A DNA stretch of 64,000 bases from positions 1-64,000 of the forward strand of contig JASFMR010000002.1 in assembly GCA_050117475.1 (NCBI GenBank). The letters are read 5' to 3'. Position numbers and translations under genes: made by a program. The DNA comes from Fodinibius sp050117475 (GTDB lineage Bacteria > Bacteroidota > Rhodothermia > Balneolales > Balneolaceae). The notes under the pieces are model-generated. The model was not told the origin of the DNA, searched no databases, and saw only the letters and a program-made list of their open reading frames with translations. Positions 43,305 to 54,000 of the stretch are shown here, piece after piece (within the stretch, counting starts at the first letter, position 1; the number at the start of each line of letters is the position of its first letter).

Positions 43305-45623
43305 TCAAAGATTAAATGGGATACGAGCTGTTAAGCTTATGTTTCGTCCACGGTTGCGAATGTCTTCGTATTTTAACAGGGAAAGGTGACTTACATAATC
43401 CACATCAAACAAGTTCTTTACCGCAAGAGTTAATTGCAGCTGAGAACTTCCGAGGGGTATATTGCTGCCAATTTTTACATCCGTTAGCCAATAGCCGGGG
43501 GTTTCCTCTTCAAATGAGGCGTTCCGGGTCTGCTCAAAAAACTTTCTCAGGCTCAAAGAGAGGGTACTATTTTTAAGTGATCCCCAGGATTTCTTTTTCA
43601 GAACAAGAGTATTGATCAAAGAGGGGGCCGGGATCATTGGCAGCGGCTCATCGAGTTCTTTATTTTGACCTATTACCACACTGAACTGGCTCTCGAAATT
43701 AAACCATGGGCTAGCTTCGGGGTGGATTGCGATTCCGGCTTCACCACCGGAAAGGATGGCACGATCTTGTTTAAAACGAAATACCGGATAAGCCGTCAGG
43801 TTGGGAGGATTGCCAAGGACGATTGAACCATCCCTTTCCTGGTAAATATAATTGTCGATTAGGTTGTAGAAACCGCTGGCTGAGATTGAGAAATTGTTTT
43901 GAGCATATTGTAGGCTGATATCTCCTTCAACATTTGATTCTGCTGAAAGGGCGTTATCTCCAATTTCATATCTTTTGATCTCTCTCAGGAGACCATCGGC
44001 CGTTAACTCTGCAATGTTGGGGGTGCGGTATCCGATGCCCAGGTTGGACTTAATAGTCCATGTATCTGTGGGATGGAAACTGATACCTATTGACCCGCTG
44101 GCATGATTGAAATTTCTGTCAACCTTCTGGGGAATATTAAAGAGACGGTCGCCTGCCTGGCCTTCTTCAGGGGCTCGGGTTTCCAATTTGTTCAGGTCAT
44201 ACCGGCCTCCTCCTTCAATTGTAACAGATTCGCTTGTTTCCCAATTGGCTATGGCAAAAAATCCCAGGTCGAAGTAATCAGCCGATGGTACAAAGGTTTC
44301 TTCTCCTTTACTTTCATTCTCTTTAACATTTCCATGGAATCCGGTGTTCAGTTCCAGGCCAGATGTGATTTGCTGGCTGATACTCGCTCGGTAATTCAAA
44401 CTGTTAAGGATTAGATCCATGGCCGCTTCTTCTTCCGCCGGTCCGGTCGCCGGCACCGGCTCGAACTCTTGCTGGGTGTTGCTCTGTAGTGCCAAAGTTA
44501 AATTCAGGTGAGTATTCTCCCTGTACCAGTCTGTCTCTGAAGTTAAAGAGTGATTCACGAGATTGTGATACGGTCGCTCTATCTCGCGGCCCTTTTCCTC
44601 TTCTTCTCCATTTGTCAAATCGGGTTCTTCCTCAGTTTCTATAATCCCGTTTTTTTGCTGCAGGTATTCATAAGTCAGACGGGTCGTTCCCCATGAGCGA
44701 GTAAGTCCTCCGTTGGCCTGAATTTGCATGTTGTTGTAACGTGAATTGCGGATAATTTCTCCTTCTCCGCTTTCATAATCAGCATGACTGTCAAAGCTGC
44801 CGCTGAGCCCCCAAAAATAATTTTCTGATCCGCTTTTTAAAGACAGTTGGTTATTGATGCCTAAAGTATTGGAAAAAAGGCCAAGCTGATAATTACCGAC
44901 GGTTTTCCCGCGTGGAGCGGGTTGATCCTGGGCTAGGGAAATGACACCGCCCATAGCTCCACTTCCGTACATGAGACTGGCCGGCCCGCGAATAATTTCC
45001 ACCTGCTCGGTGTTGTTTCCATTCATGCTCAAACCCGACTCCGGGTCCCATTTCTGATAATGGTATTCTGTTCCCCGGTTCAAAACTTTTATACGGTTTG
45101 TAGATAACCCTCGAATAACTGGTCGCTGGATGCCGGGGCCATTGGTTTCGATATCAATGCCGGGATATTGTTCAACGGCATCCCAAAGGGTTGGTTCTCC
45201 GGAAGAGGCCAGCTGATCGGCATCTATGACCAATGAATTTAATGAAGTCTGCGTTAATGTCCGTATGCGGTCTCCGGTAACCAGGATAGGGTTGTCTTTA
45301 ATGATGCGAACATCCAGCTGAACGACCACGGACTTCTTCTCTTCGTTTTTGAGGATAATGGTCCGCGATGTCTTTCTATAGCCTATATGTGATACGGATA
45401 ACGTGAAAGTACCGGAGGGAAGTTTATCAAATGTGAAGTTTCCTTCAGCATCGGTAACGGCCCCCTTTTTTAATTCCAAGAGGTAGACTTCCGCTCCTTC
45501 AACAGGTTGATTATCAGGGTCGGTAACGGTTCCCTCCAAACGTATCTGCCCCAGGGCTAAATCCGGAATTAAGATGGTGGCTAAGACTATGGCGGAAAAA
45601 ACAGTCAGTAATTTTCTAATCAT
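43305..45623 (-). CDS. TonB-dependent outer-membrane receptor with CarboxypepD-like N-terminal domain
   Basis: I start at ATG 45623 (772 residues); an upstream in-frame ATG at 45695 would precede a second hydrophobic segment without a clear role. MIRKLLTVFSAIVLATILIP and ALGQ form the signal peptide. Residues 27-110 are a carboxypeptidase-regulatory-like domain (VTDPDNQPVEGAEVYLLEL), then the plug (PTLWDAVEQYPGIDIETNGP) and a 22-strand barrel with a C-terminal aromatic end. The ligand is unknown; Glu-rich loops and downstream CDF, SCO and PCuAC genes suggest a metal ion or chelate. A hairpin terminator follows. Confidence 0.92.
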   Translation of the reverse strand: MIRKLLTVFSAIVLATILIPDLALGQIRLEGTVTDPDNQPVEGAEVYLLELKKGAVTDAEGNFTFDKLPSGTFTLSVSHIGYRKTSRTIILKNEEKKSVVVQLDVRIIKDNPILVTGDRIRTLTQTSLNSLVIDADQLASSGEPTLWDAVEQYPGIDIETNGPGIQRPVIRGLSTNRIKVLNRGTEYHYQKWDPESGLSMNGNNTEQVEIIRGPASLMYGSGAMGGVISLAQDQPAPRGKTVGNYQLGLFSNTLGINNQLSLKSGSENYFWGLSGSFDSHADYESGEGEIIRNSRYNNMQIQANGGLTRSWGTTRLTYEYLQQKNGIIETEEEPDLTNGEEEEKGREIERPYHNLVNHSLTSETDWYRENTHLNLTLALQSNTQQEFEPVPATGPAEEEAAMDLILNSLNYRASISQQITSGLELNTGFHGNVKENESKGEETFVPSADYFDLGFFAIANWETSESVTIEGGGRYDLNKLETRAPEEGQAGDRLFNIPQKVDRNFNHASGSIGISFHPTDTWTIKSNLGIGYRTPNIAELTADGLLREIKRYEIGDNALSAESNVEGDISLQYAQNNFSISASGFYNLIDNYIYQERDGSIVLGNPPNLTAYPVFRFKQDRAILSGGEAGIAIHPEASPWFNFESQFSVVIGQNKELDEPLPMIPAPSLINTLVLKKKSWGSLKNSTLSLSLRKFFEQTRNASFEEETPGYWLTDVKIGSNIPLGSSQLQLTLAVKNLFDVDYVSHLSLLKYEDIRNRGRNISLTARIPFNL

Positions 45624-45729
45624 CAGAGCTTTCAGGAATAGATTTAAACTTTTAAAAAGTAAGAAGATGTCAAATTCGAGGTTCTTATTCATCATTTAAA
45701 CAATCTTTTACAAGAGACTGGCTATCCCT

Positions 45730-47046
45730 CTATCGTTGAACACTTTTTTGAATCAGTAAACGCCGCATGATGATCCGGGCATTTTCTTTGGTTATGGTAC
45801 GCAGGCTATCCCGGTTCGCCGTATCACTTATTTCGTATGTAACTGCATCCGCTCCAAAAGAATGGTATATCCAATTTTTGGTGATGGGAGAGCTTGCATC
45901 GAAGGGTTCGACCTCCCACGGATAATGGGGAAATTTTTTCTCCAGCGAATCAATCCAGGTGTAGGTAAAATCTTCAGGAAAGGTTGAGATATCCCTGTCG
46001 ATAGGATAAAAAATATTTTCATCGGTAGAATGAAAATCGATTCCGTAGTAGACTTTTCGGAGAGGGTCTTTTTTCAAGGTAAGCAGATCATTTTTGATGG
46101 CGTATGTCTCCGGTTGGTTGAAATGTTGCCAATCCCTGTTGAGATCTACCCCTGCTCCATTACCACGCCAATTGCCGCGTTGTACGCCGTCCGGATTGGC
46201 GAAGGGGTAAGCCCATATTTCAAATTCTTGTCTGAATAATGAGGCCAGCCTGGTATTTGCTGTAAGCTCTTCGATAAAGTATTTGCAGGCTAATTCGCCG
46301 GTGACCTCCGGCGGATGCAATCGGCCGGTTATGATGAGTACACCCCGCTGCTGTGCACCATTCGAATCGGAAATACTCATCTTGACGATGGGGTTACGGT
46401 CATGAGTATAGCCAACAGTATCGAGCGAAACCGAAGGCTTCAATGCCAGTGAATCGGCCCAGCGTTCAAAATCGCTCTCGGTAAATAACTCTTGCGCGGA
46501 AACCCAAAGGGTATCCTTGCCGATATCAAGCGTGAGCGTAGCCGTACCCTCTAGTGTATCAGGTTTATAGTTAGTACTGTCGATAGTTTGCCAATGGGTT
46601 CTATCGTGGCTTAGTTTCGGCTTATAGCGGTGGTTACCGTGATTGTAGGTAAGTTGTAAATTTATACTGCGAGTAGTATCGCTCCAAATCTTAAATGAAT
46701 ACCACGGGCTATCATTAATCGGGTAGTTTTCAGGATCAATTACAACCCTGTAAAGCGAGTCTGAAACTTGGTAAAAATCGCTCATGCGAGCACCCGGGAA
46801 TTCATTGCTTACCCAAATACCCTCTTTCCGAATGCCGATAGTACGTTTGTGCTGGGGATGTACTTCCTTGTCTTTGGTTATGGTGGACCCTTCCGGATCA
46901 TATGAGAAGCCGTTAAATTTTTTTGTTGATGAACAGCTGCCAATCATTAATATGGTAAGCACAGCCAAAATTCCGATTCGTTGAATTTGATAAATTTTGT
47001 TACTCAAAGTAGAAGGCCTGATTGTTATGAGTGACGAATTTAGCAA
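45730..47046 (-). CDS. M14-family zinc carboxypeptidase, AGBL/Nna1-like, lipoprotein
   Basis: The 438-residue protein has a lipoprotein signal with Cys38 (MIGSCSS). A beta-sandwich domain (about 75-190) with WYSFKIWSDTTRSINLQLTY is like that of cytosolic carboxypeptidases. The zinc ligands are His244 and Glu247 (GRLHPPEVTGE) and His339 (GIDFHSTDEN); Asp301 and Arg304 lie in GVDLNRDWQHFNQPE, and Glu405 (VTYEISD) is the catalytic glutamate. It would trim C-terminal residues from peptides in the periplasm. It lies upstream of the TonB-receptor gene on the same strand with about a 106-bp gap. Confidence 0.9.
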   Translation of the reverse strand: MLNSSLITIRPSTLSNKIYQIQRIGILAVLTILMIGSCSSTKKFNGFSYDPEGSTITKDKEVHPQHKRTIGIRKEGIWVSNEFPGARMSDFYQVSDSLYRVVIDPENYPINDSPWYSFKIWSDTTRSINLQLTYNHGNHRYKPKLSHDRTHWQTIDSTNYKPDTLEGTATLTLDIGKDTLWVSAQELFTESDFERWADSLALKPSVSLDTVGYTHDRNPIVKMSISDSNGAQQRGVLIITGRLHPPEVTGELACKYFIEELTANTRLASLFRQEFEIWAYPFANPDGVQRGNWRGNGAGVDLNRDWQHFNQPETYAIKNDLLTLKKDPLRKVYYGIDFHSTDENIFYPIDRDISTFPEDFTYTWIDSLEKKFPHYPWEVEPFDASSPITKNWIYHSFGADAVTYEISDTANRDSLRTITKENARIIMRRLLIQKSVQR

Positions 47047-47090
47047 CGAAATTTACTATACCACAGGCACAAAATCAGAATATTTATAAT

Positions 47091-47108
47091 ATTTAGTCTT
47101 GGCTAAAT
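47091..47108. promoter_or_regulatory. DtxR/MntR-like inverted repeat upstream of the Nramp gene
   Basis: ATTTAG at 47091-47096 and CTAAAT at 47103-47108 are exact complements, with an extra C/G pair inside, about 40 bp before the ATG. The TTTAG-half-site form resembles operators of DtxR-type metal repressors, and the gene encodes a Mn/Fe importer. The window's own DtxR protein (23539) is a candidate regulator. Confidence 0.5.
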
Positions 47109-47148
47109 TTATTTTTATTGTAAATAAAATAATGATACTTTATGTCAT

Positions 47149-49050
47149 ATGAATATCGGTGATCATATTGTAGAAACACGACGTTCGCTTGAAGACGTTC
47201 ACTCTTCGGTGGATACCGTTACTGACAAAGGAAAGTGGAAAAAGCTGTTGGCGTTCCTTGGGCCGGCCTACCTGATTAGTGTAGGCTACATGGATCCGGG
47301 TAATTGGGCAACCGATTTAGCCGCGGGCAGTCGTTTTCAATATGCATTGATATGGGTGCTTTTACTTTCAAATGTGATGGCACTTCTGCTGCAATATTTA
47401 TCTGCCAAGCTGGGGCTAGTTCGGGGGCGTGACCTGGCACAGGCTTCCAGGGAAACCTATCCGCCATTTATAAATTTTGTCTTGTATATCTTGGCTGAAA
47501 TAGCTATTGCAGCAACCGATTTGGCGGAAGTGCTGGGGATGGCCATAGGGCTAAAGCTCCTTTTTGGATTGCCAATTTTGATCGGGGTTACCATTACCAT
47601 CCTGGATACCTTCCTGCTGCTTGTCTTCCAGAAATATGGCATGCGCAAGATGGAGGCTTTTATTATCTCATTAATTGGAATTATTGGAATTTCCTTCCTT
47701 ATTAACCTGGTTATTGCAAAGCCCGACATGGCGGTTATAGCTACCGGCTTTGTACCGGATATCCCGAACTCATATGCTCTTTATATTGCCATTGGTATCA
47801 TTGGTGCGACAGTAATGCCTCACAATCTTTACTTGCACTCGGCGCTGGTGCAGACCCGAAAAATTGACCGTTCTGAAACCGGGTTGACGAAAGCTATTAA
47901 ATATAATTTGTTTGATTCGGCTATCGCTCTGAACCTTGCCTTTTTTGTGAATGGGGCCATTCTGGTTTTGGCAGCTGCAGCTTTCTATACCCATGGCTAT
48001 TTTGAGGTTGAAGGCATTGAGAAGGCTCATCAATTGCTGGAGCCGCTCCTGGGGTCAACTGTTGCCCCTATCTTATTTGCGGTTGCACTCATAGCGGCGG
48101 GACAGAGTTCTACCATTACAAGCACACTCGCGGGCCAGGTAGTGATGGAAGGATATTTGCATCTTCGTATTCAACCATGGTTACGTCGATTGATGACAAG
48201 GCTTCTGGCTATTATTCCGGCTTTTCTGACGGTTTACTTTTTGGGTAGTAGTTCTACCACTAACCTGTTGATTCTGAGCCAGGTAATACTGAGTCTCCAG
48301 TTGGGATTTGCAACAATTCCACTCATTCATTTTGTGAGTGATAAAAAGAAAATGGGTAAACAAGCCATTGGGCTGTGGGTAAAAGTTGCCTCTTGGGTAG
48401 CGGCTTCTATCATTGTAGTATTGAATATCAAGCTAGTGTGGGATGAGATAACAGCTTGGATTCAGCAATCAGACATGCTATGGATCCAAGTGCCGGTGGT
48501 TATTGTTGCAGCCGGAGCAGTGTTACTGCTCCTCTATATCACCTTCCGTCCATGGATTAAGAAGGTGGGACTGACAGAAGAGAAGATATTAGGTACTCCT
48601 CATGGGGAGTATCCTGAAGCTCTCCGTGATCTTCCAAAAGTGGATCAGTATCAAAGAATCGCAGTGACGGTGGATTTTTCACATAAAGATATGGATGCGA
48701 TTCGGAATGCAATATCCCAGGGAGGCGGACAGGCCCAATATCAGCTGATACATGTGGTGGAATCGGCAGGGGCATTGATTTTTGGGCGCGAGATCTCTGA
48801 TTACGAAAGCAGTCGTGATAAAGAAAAGCTGGCAGAGTATGTGAGTTTTCTTCAAAAGGAAGGTTATGAGGCGGAATCCGTAATAGGCTACGGATCTCCC
48901 AAAAAAGTGATTACGAAAATAGTTGAAGAGAATAGGCCTGACCTCCTGATTATGGGGGCACACGGACATAAGACGATGAAGGATCTAATATTTGGCCAGA
49001 CGGTGGATTATGTACGTCATCATGTTGAGATACCCGTATTAATAGTGTGA
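47149..49050 (+). CDS. mntH: Nramp-type divalent metal importer fused to a universal stress protein domain
   Basis: The 633-residue protein has 11 predicted membrane spans, then a soluble C-terminal domain. DPGN at 49-52 and MPHN at 223-226 are the two metal-binding motifs of Nramp transporters, which import Mn2+ or Fe2+ with protons. Residues about 505-633 form a UspA-like domain (IAVTVDFSHKDMDAIRNAIS; RPDLLIMGAHGHKTMKDLIF) containing the GxHGH-type nucleotide-binding motif. The fusion occurs in some Bacteroidota-related MntH proteins, and the Usp domain may regulate transport. A palindrome upstream suggests control by a DtxR-family repressor. Confidence 0.93.
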   Translation: MNIGDHIVETRRSLEDVHSSVDTVTDKGKWKKLLAFLGPAYLISVGYMDPGNWATDLAAGSRFQYALIWVLLLSNVMALLLQYLSAKLGLVRGRDLAQASRETYPPFINFVLYILAEIAIAATDLAEVLGMAIGLKLLFGLPILIGVTITILDTFLLLVFQKYGMRKMEAFIISLIGIIGISFLINLVIAKPDMAVIATGFVPDIPNSYALYIAIGIIGATVMPHNLYLHSALVQTRKIDRSETGLTKAIKYNLFDSAIALNLAFFVNGAILVLAAAAFYTHGYFEVEGIEKAHQLLEPLLGSTVAPILFAVALIAAGQSSTITSTLAGQVVMEGYLHLRIQPWLRRLMTRLLAIIPAFLTVYFLGSSSTTNLLILSQVILSLQLGFATIPLIHFVSDKKKMGKQAIGLWVKVASWVAASIIVVLNIKLVWDEITAWIQQSDMLWIQVPVVIVAAGAVLLLLYITFRPWIKKVGLTEEKILGTPHGEYPEALRDLPKVDQYQRIAVTVDFSHKDMDAIRNAISQGGGQAQYQLIHVVESAGALIFGREISDYESSRDKEKLAEYVSFLQKEGYEAESVIGYGSPKKVITKIVEENRPDLLIMGAHGHKTMKDLIFGQTVDYVRHHVEIPVLIV

Positions 49051-49140
49051 TTTTTTTTGAGGGTTTTAGCTAATATTTTATTATAGGTTACCTTTTGCTC
49101 ATATCTTATAGCTCAAGATAACTCAAACATCAGATCTCTC

Positions 49141-51081
49141 GTGCGGTTTCGGAAGACCCTCAAATATACCATTCTATTTTTCCTATTTTTTGGGGCGGGT
49201 GGAAGTCCGGTATTTGCTTTTTCATCAAAATTGTCCACTCGCGTATACTCGCCCGAAATCCCCGCCCAGGTTTGGAAAGTTACCTTTCATGGAAACAAAC
49301 AATATTCTGATGTTGTTTTAAAACGACAGATTTCAACCGAAAGTCCCGGCTTTTGGAAAAAAATAAAATTCTGGGATCGTACCGGTTATGAACTGGATGA
49401 AACAGAAGTAAAAAAAGATGTTATTCGTCTCCGTAATTACTACAGGCGCCGGGGTTACATTAATGTTAAAGTTAGTTATCGGATTGAAACCGGAAACAAA
49501 ACATGGAAAAAGAATGTAGTATTTAACATCAATGAAAATATCCCGGTACGTATTAAAAATGTTGATTACCAAATTAACGCTGACGGAGGTAACGTTGGAG
49601 AAGTGTATGACAATCCATCCTTTCAAAAAGCGCTTAGAGAACAGGTTTTTCAGCCGGGTTCACGGTATGAAATAGTTAAAGAACCCGAGGTAACCGGTCG
49701 GTTTACGGATGTTTTTAAAAATCTCGGCTTTGCTTATACCAAGGTAAATATATTGGCAAATGTGGATTCAACTAAACTTTCCGCTCAGTTAACGATACAG
49801 TGCAACTTGGGACCTAAAACTTATATCGACAGCATTCGTGTTGAGGGGGAAAAAAATATTTCCCGGCATTACGTGATAAGACAGTCCGGGATTCGTCGCG
49901 GAGAGCTATACAATCTGAATAAGCTACAGGAAGCGCAGCAACAGCTTTTTAACCATCATTTGTTGCGATTTGCTACGATAAGTATTCCCGACCAGCCTAG
50001 GGACTCTTCACTAACCCTGTTGATGAGGGTTCGTGAGAATGAAGAACGATCCATTGAAATACTGGGAGGCTTCGGTACCGAGGAGAAATTTAGGGGGGAG
50101 GTAAGTTGGACACACCGTAATATGTTTCACCATGGACACAGACTTACCACTACCGCCCGTGCTTCTTTTATCGAGCAGTCGGTCACTTTCAATTATCTTT
50201 TCCCCTATATTTATAATGCGAAGAGCAGTATCGTGATTTCACCTTTTGGGCAACATCTGCTTCAAAGTAACTTCGAATTGTTACGGGCCGGTATTACGAA
50301 CAGTTTTATTTACCGTTATAGTAAAAATTTAACCGGATCTGCCTCCTATCAGTACACAAAAAATAAAGAATTGTCACAGCAGTTTAACGCCAGTTTGCCG
50401 GATACAACCCGCGAATATGATTTGTCCTCTTTTCAAATCAGCAGCTATTATAGCCAGGGTTTCAGACGCCAGCAGGAGGGCTGGGTTATTCAACCTTATG
50501 CTGAGGTATCCGGTCTTTTTGGATTGGCAACATTTAAGTTTCAAAAACTTTCTGCTGATATAAGGCGTTTTACCAGGCTAGGTAACTCAACGATGTTAGC
50601 TACCCGTGTGCAGGCCGGGGGGCTGTTTAATGTAGCCTCAGACTCTCTGCCAAATAATATTCGATTTTATCTTGGGGGCACAAACTCGGTAAGAGGATGG
50701 TATCGGCAGCAGTTGGGCCCAAAACGGGCCAGGACCGACAGTTCGGGTTTTGTACGATATGTTCCCCTGGGGGGACGTGCAATGTTTGGATTCAATGTTG
50801 AAATACGACAGGACCTTAATTCTTTAATTAATGGGCTGGGCGTGGCCTTTTTCCTGGATGGGGGACAGATATGGGAGCGTGTGGATGAAACCAACACCCG
50901 CCCTTTACAATTCGGTGCCGGTGGAGGTTTACGTTATCAATCTCCTATTGGTCCAATCAGGGTTGATATTGGATATAAACTTAATCCTACTGCAGCAGAC
51001 CTAAACAGGTACCGGGGTAGAGATTATGGTAATGCATGGAACCGCATTGGAATACATTTTAGTATTGGACAAGCGTTTTAA
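49141..51081 (+). CDS. Omp85-family outer-membrane protein, TamA-like (BamA superfamily)
   Basis: The 646-residue protein starts at GTG 49141; the signal peptide (TILFFLFFGAGGSPVFAF) begins right after, and no ATG fits. Residues about 40-310 hold three POTRA-like modules (KVTFHGNKQYSDVVLKRQIS; IDSIRVEGEKNISRHYVIRQ). The rest is a 16-strand barrel with LGGTNSVRGWYRQQLGPKRA, the lid-loop motif, and a GVAFFLDGGQIWERV strand. It inserts or assembles outer-membrane proteins. It is called TamA-like rather than BamA because it is followed 2 bp later by tamB and has three POTRA-like modules. Confidence 0.88.
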   Translation: MRFRKTLKYTILFFLFFGAGGSPVFAFSSKLSTRVYSPEIPAQVWKVTFHGNKQYSDVVLKRQISTESPGFWKKIKFWDRTGYELDETEVKKDVIRLRNYYRRRGYINVKVSYRIETGNKTWKKNVVFNINENIPVRIKNVDYQINADGGNVGEVYDNPSFQKALREQVFQPGSRYEIVKEPEVTGRFTDVFKNLGFAYTKVNILANVDSTKLSAQLTIQCNLGPKTYIDSIRVEGEKNISRHYVIRQSGIRRGELYNLNKLQEAQQQLFNHHLLRFATISIPDQPRDSSLTLLMRVRENEERSIEILGGFGTEEKFRGEVSWTHRNMFHHGHRLTTTARASFIEQSVTFNYLFPYIYNAKSSIVISPFGQHLLQSNFELLRAGITNSFIYRYSKNLTGSASYQYTKNKELSQQFNASLPDTTREYDLSSFQISSYYSQGFRRQQEGWVIQPYAEVSGLFGLATFKFQKLSADIRRFTRLGNSTMLATRVQAGGLFNVASDSLPNNIRFYLGGTNSVRGWYRQQLGPKRARTDSSGFVRYVPLGGRAMFGFNVEIRQDLNSLINGLGVAFFLDGGQIWERVDETNTRPLQFGAGGGLRYQSPIGPIRVDIGYKLNPTAADLNRYRGRDYGNAWNRIGIHFSIGQAF

Positions 51082-51083
51082 TA

Positions 51084-54000
51084 ATGGAAAATCGACCCAG
51101 ACATATGGCGTTAAAACGATGGGCTTTGCGCCTGGGTTGGCTAATGTTTGCAATTCTATTACTTAGTGTTTCCCTTAGGTTGTCGTTAAAGACCCCTTTC
51201 GTTAGAAATTGGGCCAGAGATTTTATTGTATCAAAGGCCAATGAACAGCTTCAGGGGGAATTAACCATTGATCGTTTATCGGGTGATCTCTGGAATGATG
51301 TTACGGCATCCGGTATCCGTTTGATACAGCAAGATACACTGGCACAAGTAGACTCTGTGCATCTCAAGTACAATATTTGGGCTTTGTTTGGCGGACGGAT
51401 ACAAATGACAACGCTGGGGATTTATAGCCCGGAAGTGGCACTTCGGCAGCAAGCAAACCGATGGAATGTTCAGGATATACTTGTAGAATCACCCGATACA
51501 GCAGCAACCGGAGAAAGCATATCGTTTAAAATCGACGACCTCAGCCTGAATGATGGAACCATTTCTGTTTATTCTGATAGCTTGGCCGGGGCCAATTTTA
51601 TCATCAATCAGTTAACAGCGTCTAGCAGCCTGGCATATAATGCAAAGGATAAAGGGCTTGAATTCGATTTAAGAGATTTATCATTTGAGGTTAAACAAAC
51701 CCGCCTTGAAACCTCTTTAAAGGTTGAATCTTCTGCAGCAGTGAAAAACAGCAAGTTCAATCTTAAGAAACTGATATTGGCAACGGGCAATTCATTGATT
51801 CACAGTACGGCTTTTGTAAATCTAAGTGATTCTTCGGCTCAACTTGACGCAACAGCTACCCCTATTTCCTGGAAAGATCTTACGGAATATGTACAAGGCT
51901 TTCCGTTAAGTCGGAATTTACAACTCAGTTTGTCTTTGAAAGGTAATCCCCGTGATTTTGGGGTATCTTTAACTGCACAGGGGGATGGACTCGATTCGGT
52001 TAAAGTGGAGGGAAAGTTTCAATGGCATTCGAGTTTAATCCTTAAAGAATTTAGGGCTAGGGCAGATTGCATAAATCCACAACAATTTTTAACTGACAGC
52101 ACATTGCCAAGCCTAAAGAACTTCAGGGCAGATTTTAATGGCAGGATTGAAACCCGGCATTACCGGGAAGGAAAAGGAACGTTTCTTTTTTCTGCCGATC
52201 AGATTTCCAGGTCCCCATATCACTTGGATAAGCTATCTGGGACGGTTGAGCTTAAAGGAGATTCCGCAAAAATAAAGTTGGAGGCCAACAGGAAAAAGCA
52301 ATACCTGGCTTCTGGGATTACTGCATCAGGCATTTGGTCGGAGTTGCCATCAATCAAGGCAATCCTGAAAGCTAAAGATATCAATCCGGGTTATTGGATC
52401 CAGGATAGTACTTTTGACGGGAATCTAAGTTTTGAAGCTGAATCTTCGGGACAGGGTTGGTATCCGAATTCAAATAGTTGGGACTATTCAGTTGAGATGA
52501 CTAAAAGCCGGATGCTTGGGCAGCCTATTGAGTCACTATTTGCAAAAGGGAAAATCAGTCGCTCAAATGTCGATTTGACAGGAATCGTAAAAATTCGGGA
52601 TGGGTTGATAAAAGTAAAAGCCGCTGCCGACAAAATTTTGGCAACCCCTTCCTATAATTTTAAGATCAACTCCCGAAATTTTGACCTTGCCGCCTTGATG
52701 GGCAGGAATGATTTTGTAACGTCCTTAAACGGGACAGTGGCAGGAAAAGGGCAGGGGATAAATCCCGCAACGATGCAGTTGACTTCACAAGTCAGAATTG
52801 ACTCTTCCATAATTAACCGGAAATATGTCCGGAATTTTTCTGGCAATGTGAATATTAAAGATTCAATTGCTGTGGTAGATAATGCGAGTTTGAAGAGTGC
52901 TATTGCAGAAGGATCGTTCAGCCTGCGGATGAACATGTTACGAAGATATGCTCCTGAAAATGAGCTGTCCCTGGAGTTGAACCTTAAGGATGTCAGTGCC
53001 CTCGCACCTCTTTTCGATATCGAAAAGCTGAGTGCAGAGGGGAGAATTTCCGGCAAATTGAGTCCCGAGGAAAGTGGACACCTAATCTTTGATGGCAACC
53101 TGGATTTATCCGACCTTAATTACAATGAGGTATTTCTGGCAGATGAGGCTAAAGGGACTGTTAAGGCCCGACTGGAGAAAAACCTGGAATATATGGCTGA
53201 TGTAAACCTAAGTGCCCCTATCCTTTCCGGTGTTCAGATCCAGGATATGCATTTTTTGACGAATGGGAATTATGCCGCTCACGTAGCAAACGGACAATAT
53301 GAATTCCAATTTTCAAGTCCGAACGAGGGGCGAATTGAATTAGCCGGCGGTTATACATCAGAAAATGACAGTATAGGTGTAAGAACAGATACTTTTAATA
53401 TCATCAGTGATTTCCGGACATTGAGCCTGGAGCGCCCCTTTGAGCTTAGTTTGGTTGATGATACGCTCAAAATGGATACAATGCGGGTTTTTTCTAAAGA
53501 TCGCAGTGCTTACCTGGAGATAGGCATTCCAATACTAAGTGCAAATGAACAAAAAGGATACGTTCGCGGAAAATCACTTAATACCGCGGTTATGCAGAAC
53601 TGTCTGCTTGGGCAATCATATTTCAAAGGCATGCTTTCCGGTCGATTCAATATCGACAGGATAGATACTAGCTTGAGAGCCAGTGGAAACATGCTTTTAT
53701 CGGAGATTGATTACCGTGGAGCCCATTTTGACTCCTTGTCTATTAAAACACAAATTGAAAATGACCGCATGGAGGGATTGTTGGCGGTATTTGATGAAGG
53801 CAGACAGCTGGTTGAGGGGAAGGCTGACCTCCCGTTTAAACTTGGAAATCCCAAAGATTTCCCAACCAACTTTTTCGAAGAGCCCATAAGTGGGGATCTT
53901 AATATTAGGTCTATTGCAATAGACCGTTTTCGGCCATTATTTGCTGAGGCCGGTATTACTCAGACTTCCGGTATTTTCTCATTTCATGGGCAGTTGGATG

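Noticed and set aside
43159..43389. 76-codon plus-strand frame between the CDF and TonB-receptor genes
   Set aside because: It crosses the receptor's terminator and 3' end; no domain, and composition is explained by those features.
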